The notes under the pieces are model-generated. The model ran no database searches and had not been told where the DNA came from. It was given only the letters and a program-made list of their open reading frames with translations. The position numbers and the translations under genes are program-made. 27,121 bases of DNA from assembly GCA_964442075.1 (NCBI GenBank), contig CAYTWH010000045.1, positions 1 to 27,121 of the forward strand. The letters run 5' to 3'. The stretch comes from CAYTAU01 sp964442075 (GTDB taxonomy: Bacteria; Bacteroidota; Bacteroidia; Bacteroidales; CAYTAU01). Positions 15,310 through 22,887 of this stretch are shown here, in pieces (the stretch's first letter is position 1; each line of letters opens with the position of its first letter).

Positions 15310-15537
15310 TTTAACGAGGATATGTTCTCAATAACTGAGGAAGTGTCCTCAATGGCTGAGGAGATGTCCTCAATAACTGGGGGAATGTCCTCAATGGCTG
15401 AGGAGATGTCCTCAATGACTGAGGGAATGTCCTCAATGACTGAGGGAATGTCCTCAATGACTGAGGGAATGTCCTCAATGACTGAGGGAAAGTCCTCAAT
15501 AACTAAGGACATGTATTCAACAACTGAGTACGTGTAT
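15310..15537. repeat. 21-bp tandem array with an inverted repeat in each unit
   Basis: Ten 21-bp units run from 15322 to 15531, with decayed partial units on both sides. The central units read ATGTCCTCAATGACTGAGGG plus A. Every unit keeps a dyad: arms GTCCTCA and TGAGGRN around a 5-base spacer. Four units (15406-15489) are identical and the edge units are diverged, as expected when arrays homogenise in the middle. The array's right end supplies the last residues and stop codon (TGA at 15519-15517) of the leftward RsmI-like gene. Frames are open on both strands because 21 is a multiple of three, giving heptads such as MSSMTEG or VIEDIPS, but coding is not supported. Confidence 0.9.
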
Positions 15538-16233
15538 CAAAAATATTGCAGGTATTTTATTAATATTTGGCAACTTTTCTTTCCAGTTCTTAATACTTTT
15601 TGTTTTAATAGATTCCGTTTGTCCGGTAATATCACTTGCAATGCACAGTTGAGTGTTTTCGTTGCAAGAACTTATTATATCTTGCAGCAATTGCATGTTT
15701 CTGTATGGTGTTTCAATAAATATTTGTGTCTGATTTTGTTTTGCCGATACACTTTCAATATATTTTATCTTTTTAATTCTTGCGTTTTTATCTATTGGCA
15801 GATATCCCAAAAATACAAAGTTCTGCCCATTCATACCCGAAGCCATTAATGCCAAAATAATTGACGATGGTCCTATTAATGGAATTACTTTAATGTTATT
15901 TTTATGAGCCAGCGAAACAATTTCTGCACCCGGATCTGCTACTCCCGGGCAACCTGCTTCGGTTATCAAACCAACATCTTTACCTTTTTCGCAAGCTTCA
16001 AGATAATTATATATCTCATTACTCTTAGTATGCTTATTTAATTCATAAAATTCAAGCGTATCAATATCAATACTTTTATCAATTTTCTTTAAATATCTTC
16101 TTGTAGTTCTGATATTTTCAACAATAAAATATTTTAGCTCTTTAGCTTTTTTAATAACATCAATAGGAATAATATAATTGATTGATGTATTGCTTAACAA
16201 ACTTGGAATAAGATATAGTTTTCCTTTTTCCAT
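15517..16233 (-). CDS. SAM-dependent methyltransferase, tetrapyrrole-methylase fold (RsmI-like)
   Basis: The 238-residue protein is the short RsmI-like paralogue common in Bacteroidetes, lacking the C-terminal extension of true RsmI (about 286 residues in E. coli). Typical blocks are KGKLYLIPSLL at the N-terminus, FIVENIRTTRRYLKK, then EAGCPGVADPGAEIV (about 93-107, SAM-pocket glycines) and PLIGPSSIILALMASG followed by NGQNFVFLGYLP. IFIETPYRN and ASDITGQTE are also typical. RsmI itself methylates a ribose in 16S rRNA; the target of this shorter form is not established. The normal family end (IPxIFLL..) is reached at IPAIFLIHV, and the final LSC and stop codon come from the adjoining tandem array. 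The start is ATG at 16233. Confidence 0.88.
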   Translation of the reverse strand: MEKGKLYLIPSLLSNTSINYIIPIDVIKKAKELKYFIVENIRTTRRYLKKIDKSIDIDTLEFYELNKHTKSNEIYNYLEACEKGKDVGLITEAGCPGVADPGAEIVSLAHKNNIKVIPLIGPSSIILALMASGMNGQNFVFLGYLPIDKNARIKKIKYIESVSAKQNQTQIFIETPYRNMQLLQDIISSCNENTQLCIASDITGQTESIKTKSIKNWKEKLPNINKIPAIFLIHVLSC

Positions 16234-16258
16234 TTGAATATTATTAGTTTATATTAAA

Positions 16259-16307
16259 AGCCTCTCCTAGTATCCCCAAAGGGGAGGAACCAAAGGCAAA
16301 ACATTAT
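16259..16307. repeat. Dispersed GC-rich palindromic repeat, copy 3
   Basis: AGCCTCTCCTAG leads into the stem TCCCC-AAA-GGGGA (16273-16285). The copy ends with GGAACCAAAGGCAAAACATT, nearly the same tail as copy 1. It lies between the divergent RsmI-like gene and a small lipoprotein gene, so here it sits in a promoter region and not after a stop codon. Confidence 0.75.
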
Positions 16308-16352
16308 CAATAGTACTCTGTATAAATTTTATAATCTATGGTTTTTTTTATT

Positions 16353-16360
16353 TATCTTTA
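16353..16360 (+). promoter_or_regulatory. Possible -7 element of the small lipoprotein gene
   Basis: TATCTTTA is one base off TAnnTTTG and ends 54 bases before the ATG at 16415. No -33 TTG at 19 bases upstream. Weak on its own. Confidence 0.35.
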
Positions 16361-16382
16361 CAATTCAATATAAAACCTAAAT

Positions 16383-16399
16383 TACATTTTGTAAATGTA
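16383..16399. promoter_or_regulatory. Perfect dyad in the leader of the small lipoprotein gene
   Basis: TACATTT-TGT-AAATGTA is a perfect 7-bp inverted repeat with a 3-base centre, 15 bases before the ATG and downstream of the likely transcription start. It could be an operator or a leader hairpin. In AT-rich DNA it may also be chance. Confidence 0.25.
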
Positions 16400-16414
16400 T
16401 AAAAATTAACTATT

Positions 16415-16966
16415 ATGAAAAATATAAATTTAATTATTGCAGTATTTATTAGCATTTTTATTTTATCAGGCTGTCTTACCGTAGAAAAAAAGGATTATAA
16501 ATTTGAAATCCTTAAAGATGGCAAAGTCAGACTTACAATTAATTATTACAATATTGTTTCACAAGACGATGATGAAAAAAATGTTTCTTTTAAAGATTTT
16601 GGAATATTAATTACCGATTATTTTGAAGGTGAAAAAATTCTTAACGATTTTGAAGGGGCTACTATTATCGATAAAAAACTATTTGAAAAAGATAGTATAT
16701 TATGTGGAACCGTTGTTTTGGAATTCCCTGATATTGCAACAGCTAAAATAAAACGATATAACAATAAAGGTCCATACATGTATTATATGGGTGGTTTTTC
16801 CGAAACCTTTGAAACATCAAACGGAGAACATGGCGGAGAAAAATTCCCTGTAATATTCTGGAATGAAAATCAAACAGAACTATTAATATCAACAGTTGTA
16901 ACCGCAGATGTTTCAGCAACCAGACCTCTTATTGGTCATTATAAAATCTGGAAAGAGAACCAATAA
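16415..16966 (+). CDS. Small hypothetical lipoprotein
   Basis: This 183-residue protein starts with a clean lipoprotein signal peptide (MKNINLIIAVFISIFILSGC) with the lipidated Cys at 20. The mature part is mostly beta-strand, and the family is not recognised. Features include FEILKDGKVRLTINYYN, an acidic QDDDEKN loop, and a central Gly/Tyr-rich KGPYMYYMGGF segment. The residues after the Cys (LTVEKKD) do not give a clear surface-export signal, so it may stay on the periplasmic side. It converges on the DUF2461 gene with 15 bases between them. Function unknown. Confidence 0.8.
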   Translation: MKNINLIIAVFISIFILSGCLTVEKKDYKFEILKDGKVRLTINYYNIVSQDDDEKNVSFKDFGILITDYFEGEKILNDFEGATIIDKKLFEKDSILCGTVVLEFPDIATAKIKRYNNKGPYMYYMGGFSETFETSNGEHGGEKFPVIFWNENQTELLISTVVTADVSATRPLIGHYKIWKENQ

Positions 16967-16981
16967 AAGCCTTTCCTAATT

Positions 16982-17644
16982 CTAAATCCTTATTGCTTTA
17001 TTCAGATAGTCGTTAACAGGTTTTAATGTTCCAAAAACTTTTATTATATTATCTGATAGGTTTTTGCTTGATATATCCTTATCGGAAGTATTTTTAACAA
17101 AAGTGTAGGATTTGTATCTCAATAGTTCAATATCATCAAAGTTTTTATCAAAACCACGTGGTGCAGATTTCAATTTTTCACCATAAATCTCAGGAAAAAC
17201 CTTTTTAAATTCCGAGTTGTTTATTATTGATTTAAATGTTTTAGAATTACTTAGAATTTGTTTCCTTACTGCTAATAGTTGTTCGGGCTGTGGACAGTAA
17301 ATTCCTCCTCCAATAAACGAATTGTCGGGTTCAATATGAAAATAATATCCGGCAAACACGCTTTTTCTTCCTCCTTCAACTATATATGCTCCAAAGTTAT
17401 TTTTATACGGAGTTTTATCCTTTGCGAATCTAATATCTCTAAAAATTCTGAAAACACAATCTTTTGCATTAAGGTTTTTTACAGATCTATCAATTTCCGA
17501 AGTTCTTCCAATAAGGTATTGAACATATTTTTCAAATGCAATTTTTGCTTCTTGATATAATGGTTTGTTAGCATGAAACCATTCTTTGCTGTTGTTTACT
17601 GCAAGTTGTTTTAAAAAGTCGAAAACTACTTTGTCTAATATCAC
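16982..17644 (-). CDS. DUF2461 family protein
   Basis: The 220 residues match the DUF2461 (TIGR02453) family across their length. They open with FDFLKQLAVNNSKEWFHANKP, continue with the conserved block CVFRIFRDIRFAKDKTPYKN then FGAYI, and include GGIYCPQPEQLLAVR and LKSAPRGFDKNFDDIELLRY. The family is of unknown function and widespread in bacteria. No signal peptide is seen. The start is GTG at 17644; an in-frame stop lies four codons upstream and no ATG fits. It begins 12 bases after the transporter gene ends, so it is probably the last gene of the five-gene leftward run. Confidence 0.88.
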   Translation of the reverse strand: MILDKVVFDFLKQLAVNNSKEWFHANKPLYQEAKIAFEKYVQYLIGRTSEIDRSVKNLNAKDCVFRIFRDIRFAKDKTPYKNNFGAYIVEGGRKSVFAGYYFHIEPDNSFIGGGIYCPQPEQLLAVRKQILSNSKTFKSIINNSEFKKVFPEIYGEKLKSAPRGFDKNFDDIELLRYKSYTFVKNTSDKDISSKNLSDNIIKVFGTLKPVNDYLNKAIRI

Positions 17645-17656
17645 AATTAAATGATT

Positions 17657-19105
17657 TTAATAATTCAGTTTATCTTTTTTAATTTTATATCCTTTCCACC
17701 CGTAAAAAGCAAGATATAAATACGCAATAATAGGTATAAAGAAGGAATAGTGATAACCATCCATTGCATCCGCAATTGATCCTTGAATAAATGGAAGGAT
17801 AGCTCCACCCAAGATCATCATAACCAATAACGAAGAAGCTTGACTTGTATATTTTCCCAAATCTTTTATAGCAAGTGTAAATATATTTGACCACATTATT
17901 GAATTAAATAAACCAATTCCTATAATGCACCATAATGCTGTTAAACCATCAGTAAGCATTGTTGTACTTAACAATCCAATTATGATAATAGCAAATATCA
18001 TTAAGGTTCTGTGAGCAAGTGATTTTCCCAATATAAATGCAAAGAAATTCAATACAATAAGACCAATGAAAGGTAAAACTGTTTTAAATGGAAAGCCATC
18101 AGCACTTTTAATATAAACAGTAAAATATATAATAAGGAATGAAATTATAGTTATACCAATCATGTAGAAAATCTTTTTGGATTTATTTGCCATATTGCTA
18201 AGTGATATTGCTCCAATAAATCTTCCAATCATTGCTCCACCCCAGTAAAATGATAAAAACGATGTGGCAACAATTTCAGGATAACCAACCAGCTCATTAG
18301 TATAATTTATAAATAAACTTCCAATACTGACCTCACCTCCTACATACATAAAAATTGCAACCATTCCCAAAACAAGATGTCTGTATTTTAAAGCACCTGC
18401 ACCCTTTTCAATTTTTACCTCATTATAGAATTTTGGAAGTTTTGTTATCCAAATAATAATTGCTAAAAGAATAAATACCAAAGCAAATATTAAATATGGA
18501 AGCTGAACTCCGATAGCAGACATTTTTTCTCCACTATCTGTAAGAACAGCTTCTCCATTTATATCCAAAAGTTGTTTACCCCATTTTGCAAAATAATGGA
18601 ATATTAGATAACCGCCTAATATTGGTGCAATAGTGGTTCCAAATGAATTAAACCCTTGAGATAAATTAAGTCGACTTGATGCTGTTTCAGACTTGCCAAG
18701 TATTGCAACATAAGGGTTGGCAGCAATTTGAAGCAGGGTAAATCCAAGTCCGAGAACAAACAGTGCTGTTAAAAATAAGCCGTAAACTTTTATTTCAGCA
18801 GCAGGGTAAAACATTGCACATCCTATTGCTGATAAAATTAAACCGTAAATAATACCCTTTTTATATCCAATTTTCAGAATTGGATCACCTGAAAATGTTG
18901 ATATTAAAAAATATATCAGTGAACCGACAAAATAAGCAGTAAAGAATGCAAACTGAACTAACATTGACTGAGCTCTTGAAAGGTCAAAAACCTTTTTTAC
19001 AAAAGGAATCAAAATATCGTTCATGCAAGTAATGAATCCCCACATAAAAAATAGAGAGGTTAAAACCACTAAGGCCATTGTGTATTTTGCGGTCTTATTT
19101 TCCAT
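17657..19105 (-). CDS. MFS sugar transporter of the FucP/GluP type
   Basis: The 482-residue integral membrane protein has 12 hydrophobic segments and the signature FFMWGFITCMNDILIP of fucose/glucose/galactose:proton symporters. QIAANPYVAILG and the LNLSQGFNSFGTTIAPILGG block are typical of the GluP branch. It should import a hexose released outside or in the periplasm. It lies 10 bases downstream of the GH92 alpha-mannosidase gene on the same strand, so mannose or a mannose-containing product is the natural guess for the substrate; that is inference. The ATG at 19105 is preferred. A TTG seven codons upstream would overlap the GH92 stop and add residues not seen in the family. Confidence 0.9.
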   Translation of the reverse strand: MENKTAKYTMALVVLTSLFFMWGFITCMNDILIPFVKKVFDLSRAQSMLVQFAFFTAYFVGSLIYFLISTFSGDPILKIGYKKGIIYGLILSAIGCAMFYPAAEIKVYGLFLTALFVLGLGFTLLQIAANPYVAILGKSETASSRLNLSQGFNSFGTTIAPILGGYLIFHYFAKWGKQLLDINGEAVLTDSGEKMSAIGVQLPYLIFALVFILLAIIIWITKLPKFYNEVKIEKGAGALKYRHLVLGMVAIFMYVGGEVSIGSLFINYTNELVGYPEIVATSFLSFYWGGAMIGRFIGAISLSNMANKSKKIFYMIGITIISFLIIYFTVYIKSADGFPFKTVLPFIGLIVLNFFAFILGKSLAHRTLMIFAIIIIGLLSTTMLTDGLTALWCIIGIGLFNSIMWSNIFTLAIKDLGKYTSQASSLLVMMILGGAILPFIQGSIADAMDGYHYSFFIPIIAYLYLAFYGWKGYKIKKDKLNY

Positions 19106-19115
19106 TATATATTTA

Positions 19116-22094
19116 CTATTCAACAATTATCTCATCGGCAAAAATCCATGCTTTATGCCCTGCTCCTTTGTGCCAATCGGGACAAATGCCTGGGTTTCCC
19201 CCCACAAACTTAACATATCGTACGCTTTTAGGATAAACGTTTACAGAAAAATCCTTAATCTGGATATCATAATTGTTTTGAGACACATTATTTTTTACCT
19301 TTCCAACAGAAATAAATGTTTTGCCATCATCTGAAACATAAAATTCAACAAATTCAGGAAAAAATATCCATGAGCCAATATCCTGAATAAATCCAATTGA
19401 CAATTTTGTTATTGGTGTCATTTTACCCAAATCAACTACTGCATTAAGGTCAACTTCCTGATATCCCTGCCATGCACCGGTTCTAAAGTTTAATGGACCA
19501 CGAACAAAATCAATAAGTGCCATATTACCTCCGGCAGAATATTGATTTGCATATTGGGTATTTAATTTAATTGTTCTTCCTTTTGGTATTTTGTTAAAAT
19601 TAGCTTCAATTATAATACTTGGAATTAACCCTTCCCTAAAAGCTTTTGCCTTAATTGTTGTTGATTTATTAATTAATAATGGTTCAGTATATAATGTTGA
19701 TTTTTCCGTTGGTTCAGTTCCATTAAGTGTATAGTATATTTTTGTACTATCAGTTATTGAAGATAATTCTATAACGGTAGTATCAATAAAAGTTTTTTGT
19801 CCTTTTTTCACAAACGGAACAGGACTTATTAAATTATCAAATATTGTAGAGTGTGGAATATCAAACTCAATAATTCCCCATGTATTTCCAGGCTTATCAC
19901 CCATTTCAAAAATCAATTCTCCTCCATCCATAATATTACTATGCCTGATAAATGATTTTGGATAATTAGCCCCATTTAATGTAGAAGACTGAATATAAAT
20001 ATTTTCATTTGAAATATTATTGGCCTTAATAATAAATTTATTGCCATTTTCAAGATTTATTGTTACTTCCTCAAAAAGCGGTGTGCCAATTACATAATAA
20101 TTGCTACCCGGTAAAACCGGATAAAATCCCATTGCACTAAAAACATACCATGCAGACATTTGACCGCAATCTTCGTTTCCACAAAGCCCATCGGGTTTTG
20201 CAGAATACATTTCATCCATAATTTGCTTAACTCTTTCTTGTGTTTTCCATGGTTGATTTACATAGTTATACAAATATGCCATATGGTGACTTGGTTCATT
20301 ACCATGAGCATACTGACCAATTAATCCTGTAATATCTGCTTGTTCTCGTCCTGTTGTTTTGGTTTCAGAACTAAACATTTCATCTAATTTTTCAATAAAC
20401 AGTTCTTTTCCTCCATACAAATCAATAAAACTATTTATATCATGAGGAACATAAAAGCTATATTGCCATGCATTTGCTTCTGTGTAATTAAAATTAACTT
20501 CTTTAGCATCAAAAGGTGTAAGCCAGGTTTCATTCATTTTTGCACGCATAAAACCGGTAGATATATCAAACACATTTTTATAATATTGAGCTCTTCTTAT
20601 AAAATATTTATAATCATCATCCTTTTTTAATTTTCTTGCTATTTGAGCAATACACCAATCATCATAAGCATATTCAAGTGTTTTTGAAACTGATTCTGAT
20701 TCTTCACTTGCCGGGATATATCCTTTATTTTTATAATATATTAATCCATGATGGTTGCTGATTGCACTGTTTTTCATAGCCTCATAAGCCTTCTCAATAT
20801 CAAATCCCGTAATTCCCTTAATGTATGCGTCTGCAATAACTGAAACAGCATGATATCCAATCATACAGTTTGTTTCATTTCCTGCAAGTTCCCACACTGG
20901 CAATAAAGAATCTTGCTCATATTGTTTTATAAAAGTTTTTATAAAATCACATGTTCTTTTTTTATCAATAATAGTAAAAAGAGGATGTTCTGCTCTGTAT
21001 GTATCCCATAATGAAAATACTGTATAATTTTCAAAATCATTGGCTTTATGTATTTTCTTATCTCTTCCTCTGTATTGTCCATCAACATCCATAAAAAGGT
21101 TAGGTGCTATCATTGTGTGATATAAAGCTGTATAAAAAGTAGTTTTTTGTTCGTCAGTACCTCCTTTTATTTCTATTTTTTTAAGTTCTTGCTCCCATTC
21201 GTTTTCAGCATTTTGTTTTATTTTTTCAAAATTCCAGTCATGTATTTCAGCTTCCATATTTTTTCTTGCTCCTTCAATACTAACAGATGAAATTCCAACT
21301 TTAATTAGAATATCTTCATTATTATTTGTTCTAAAACTCACAAAAGCTTTTAAATTTTCTCCTTTTGCTTCATTAATATCATTCTTAATTTCATCATTTA
21401 TTGATATTCCTTTTTTATTGAAACTTTTTGAAAATCTTGCCACAAAATATATTACTTGATCATTTGCCCATGCATCAGAACGTCGCATTCCTTCAATTTC
21501 ATTATCATGAATAAATTTAATACTCGATTCCAAAACCTTATCCCTGTGACTAAGGTCAATAATTATATTTGATTCATCTGATTTTGAAAATGTATATTTA
21601 TGAAATCCAACTCTTTTTGTTGCTGTTAACTCAACTCCAATATTATAATCATCTAAAACCACACTATAAAAGCCCGGTGATGCTATTTCGTTTTCATGCT
21701 TAAATTTTGAACTATACCCATTTTTATTATCTACTCCATTATTTAAAATTATTTTACCACTTGTTGGCATTAATAATATATCGCCATAATCTGAAACACC
21801 TGTTCCGCTTAAATGTGTATGACTAAATCCATAAATTACATTATCGGAATAATGATAGCCGGAGCATCCATCCCAGCCCTCTAATCTGGTATCGGGACTT
21901 AATTGTACCATTCCAAATGGCATAGTTGCTCCGGGATAAGTATGCCCGTGTCCGTCTGTACCTATAAACGTGTTTACTAGATCTGTTATTTTTTCTTTTT
22001 TTTCAGTATTGCTACAACTATAAAAATTAATGATTATTAATAATAAAATTGCAATGTGTTTAATTCTTGAATAAAAATGGAATGGGCGTTTCAT
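19116..22094 (-). CDS. GH92 alpha-1,2-mannosidase lipoprotein with accessory domains
   Basis: This 992-residue protein has a lipoprotein signal with lipidated Cys27 (INFYSC). The GH92 region follows, with VNTFIGTDGHGHTYPGATMP, FGMVQLSPDTR, GYHYSDNVIYGFSHTHLSGTG, and further on GNEDCGQMSAWYVFSAMGF then YVIGTPLFEEVTI. GH92 enzymes are calcium-dependent exo-alpha-mannosidases acting mainly on N-glycan-type or yeast mannan chains. From about residue 765 comes a chitobiase/Fn3-like segment (STKIYYTLNGTEPTEKSTLY), and the end carries an F5/8 type C-like carbohydrate-binding domain (LGKMTPITKLSIGF, FVEFYVSDDGKTF). It lies between lpxH (37 bases upstream) and the MFS transporter (10 bases downstream). 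No SusC/SusD pair is seen in this window, so it is not part of a complete PUL here. Confidence 0.93.
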   Translation of the reverse strand: MKRPFHFYSRIKHIAILLLIIINFYSCSNTEKKEKITDLVNTFIGTDGHGHTYPGATMPFGMVQLSPDTRLEGWDGCSGYHYSDNVIYGFSHTHLSGTGVSDYGDILLMPTSGKIILNNGVDNKNGYSSKFKHENEIASPGFYSVVLDDYNIGVELTATKRVGFHKYTFSKSDESNIIIDLSHRDKVLESSIKFIHDNEIEGMRRSDAWANDQVIYFVARFSKSFNKKGISINDEIKNDINEAKGENLKAFVSFRTNNNEDILIKVGISSVSIEGARKNMEAEIHDWNFEKIKQNAENEWEQELKKIEIKGGTDEQKTTFYTALYHTMIAPNLFMDVDGQYRGRDKKIHKANDFENYTVFSLWDTYRAEHPLFTIIDKKRTCDFIKTFIKQYEQDSLLPVWELAGNETNCMIGYHAVSVIADAYIKGITGFDIEKAYEAMKNSAISNHHGLIYYKNKGYIPASEESESVSKTLEYAYDDWCIAQIARKLKKDDDYKYFIRRAQYYKNVFDISTGFMRAKMNETWLTPFDAKEVNFNYTEANAWQYSFYVPHDINSFIDLYGGKELFIEKLDEMFSSETKTTGREQADITGLIGQYAHGNEPSHHMAYLYNYVNQPWKTQERVKQIMDEMYSAKPDGLCGNEDCGQMSAWYVFSAMGFYPVLPGSNYYVIGTPLFEEVTINLENGNKFIIKANNISNENIYIQSSTLNGANYPKSFIRHSNIMDGGELIFEMGDKPGNTWGIIEFDIPHSTIFDNLISPVPFVKKGQKTFIDTTVIELSSITDSTKIYYTLNGTEPTEKSTLYTEPLLINKSTTIKAKAFREGLIPSIIIEANFNKIPKGRTIKLNTQYANQYSAGGNMALIDFVRGPLNFRTGAWQGYQEVDLNAVVDLGKMTPITKLSIGFIQDIGSWIFFPEFVEFYVSDDGKTFISVGKVKNNVSQNNYDIQIKDFSVNVYPKSVRYVKFVGGNPGICPDWHKGAGHKAWIFADEIIVE

Positions 22095-22131
22095 AATCGA
22101 TTAATTATGTTTTAATATATGGAATTGTTGT

Positions 22132-22884
22132 TTAATAAGTATATTTCTTCAATTCAAGCTTATTACCATCAAAAACAGCATAGGTAAAATTATACAACCA
22201 ATCGCCAAGATTTATAAAGGTTGAGTCTTCAGACAGTTTAATATTAATTGGAACATGCCTGTGTCCAAAAATAAAGTAATTATAATGCTCTTCTTTTAAT
22301 TTTTGTTTTGCATAAAGTATAAGCCATTCTTTATCTTCACCCTTATATTTCAAATCATGTACTTCATACGAATTTCTGCTGCTACGTGACCATTTATGAG
22401 CAATGCAAAAAGAAAAATTTGGGTGAATACGTGCAAAAAGCCATTGTGCAAATGGATTTGAAAAAACTTTTTTCATGCGTTTATATCCTTTATCATAAGG
22501 ACCTAGTCCATCGCCATGTGCCAATAAAAATCTTTTCCCATATAATTCTGTAACCAATTTCTGCCTATGCAAAATAACTCCTGTTTCTTGAATTAGATAA
22601 TCAAATGTCCAAAGGTCGTGATTGCCTGTGAAAAAATGCACGGGAATTCCGCTATCTGTTATCTCGGCAATTTTTCCAAGTGTTCTGGTAAATCCTCTTG
22701 GTGCTACATGTTTGTATTCAAACCAAAAATCAAAAATATCACCTAAAAGATAAATTTCTTTTGCATCATGCTTGATCTCATCAAGCCATTTAACGAAAAG
22801 TTTTTCGCGTACAAGGCTTTCCTTATGATTTGGTGTTCCAAGATGAACATCCGATGCGAAGTATATGTTTTTTTTGTCTGTCAA
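22132..22884 (-). CDS. lpxH: UDP-2,3-diacylglucosamine hydrolase-like metallophosphoesterase
   Basis: The 250-residue protein carries the full calcineurin-like metal set in the LpxH arrangement: D12-x-H14 (SDVHLG), G-D49-x-x-D52 (LGDIFDFW), G-N88-H89-D90, H123-G-D125 and G-H208-R-H210. FFTGNHDLW and the SRSSRN segment are also family-typical. LpxH cleaves UDP-2,3-diacylglucosamine to lipid X in lipid A synthesis at the inner face of the cytoplasmic membrane. The only usable start is TTG at 22884, three bases after the stop of the M1 peptidase gene; the in-frame ATG just upstream is followed at once by that stop. Translation is therefore probably coupled to the upstream gene. Bacteroidetes carry more than one LpxH-like paralogue, so the precise substrate is likely but not proven. 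Confidence 0.85.
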   Translation of the reverse strand: MTDKKNIYFASDVHLGTPNHKESLVREKLFVKWLDEIKHDAKEIYLLGDIFDFWFEYKHVAPRGFTRTLGKIAEITDSGIPVHFFTGNHDLWTFDYLIQETGVILHRQKLVTELYGKRFLLAHGDGLGPYDKGYKRMKKVFSNPFAQWLFARIHPNFSFCIAHKWSRSSRNSYEVHDLKYKGEDKEWLILYAKQKLKEEHYNYFIFGHRHVPINIKLSEDSTFINLGDWLYNFTYAVFDGNKLELKKYTY

Positions 22885-22887
22885 AAC

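Noticed and set aside
15288..15849. Open frames across the 21-bp array on both strands, including one running into the methyltransferase gene in antisense
   Set aside because: Same artefact of a period divisible by three; the non-repeat part is antisense to a clear methyltransferase gene.
19106..19126. TTG start extending the MFS transporter by 7 residues
   Set aside because: It would overlap the GH92 stop codon, and a normal ATG at 19105 directly precedes the family-typical N-terminus.
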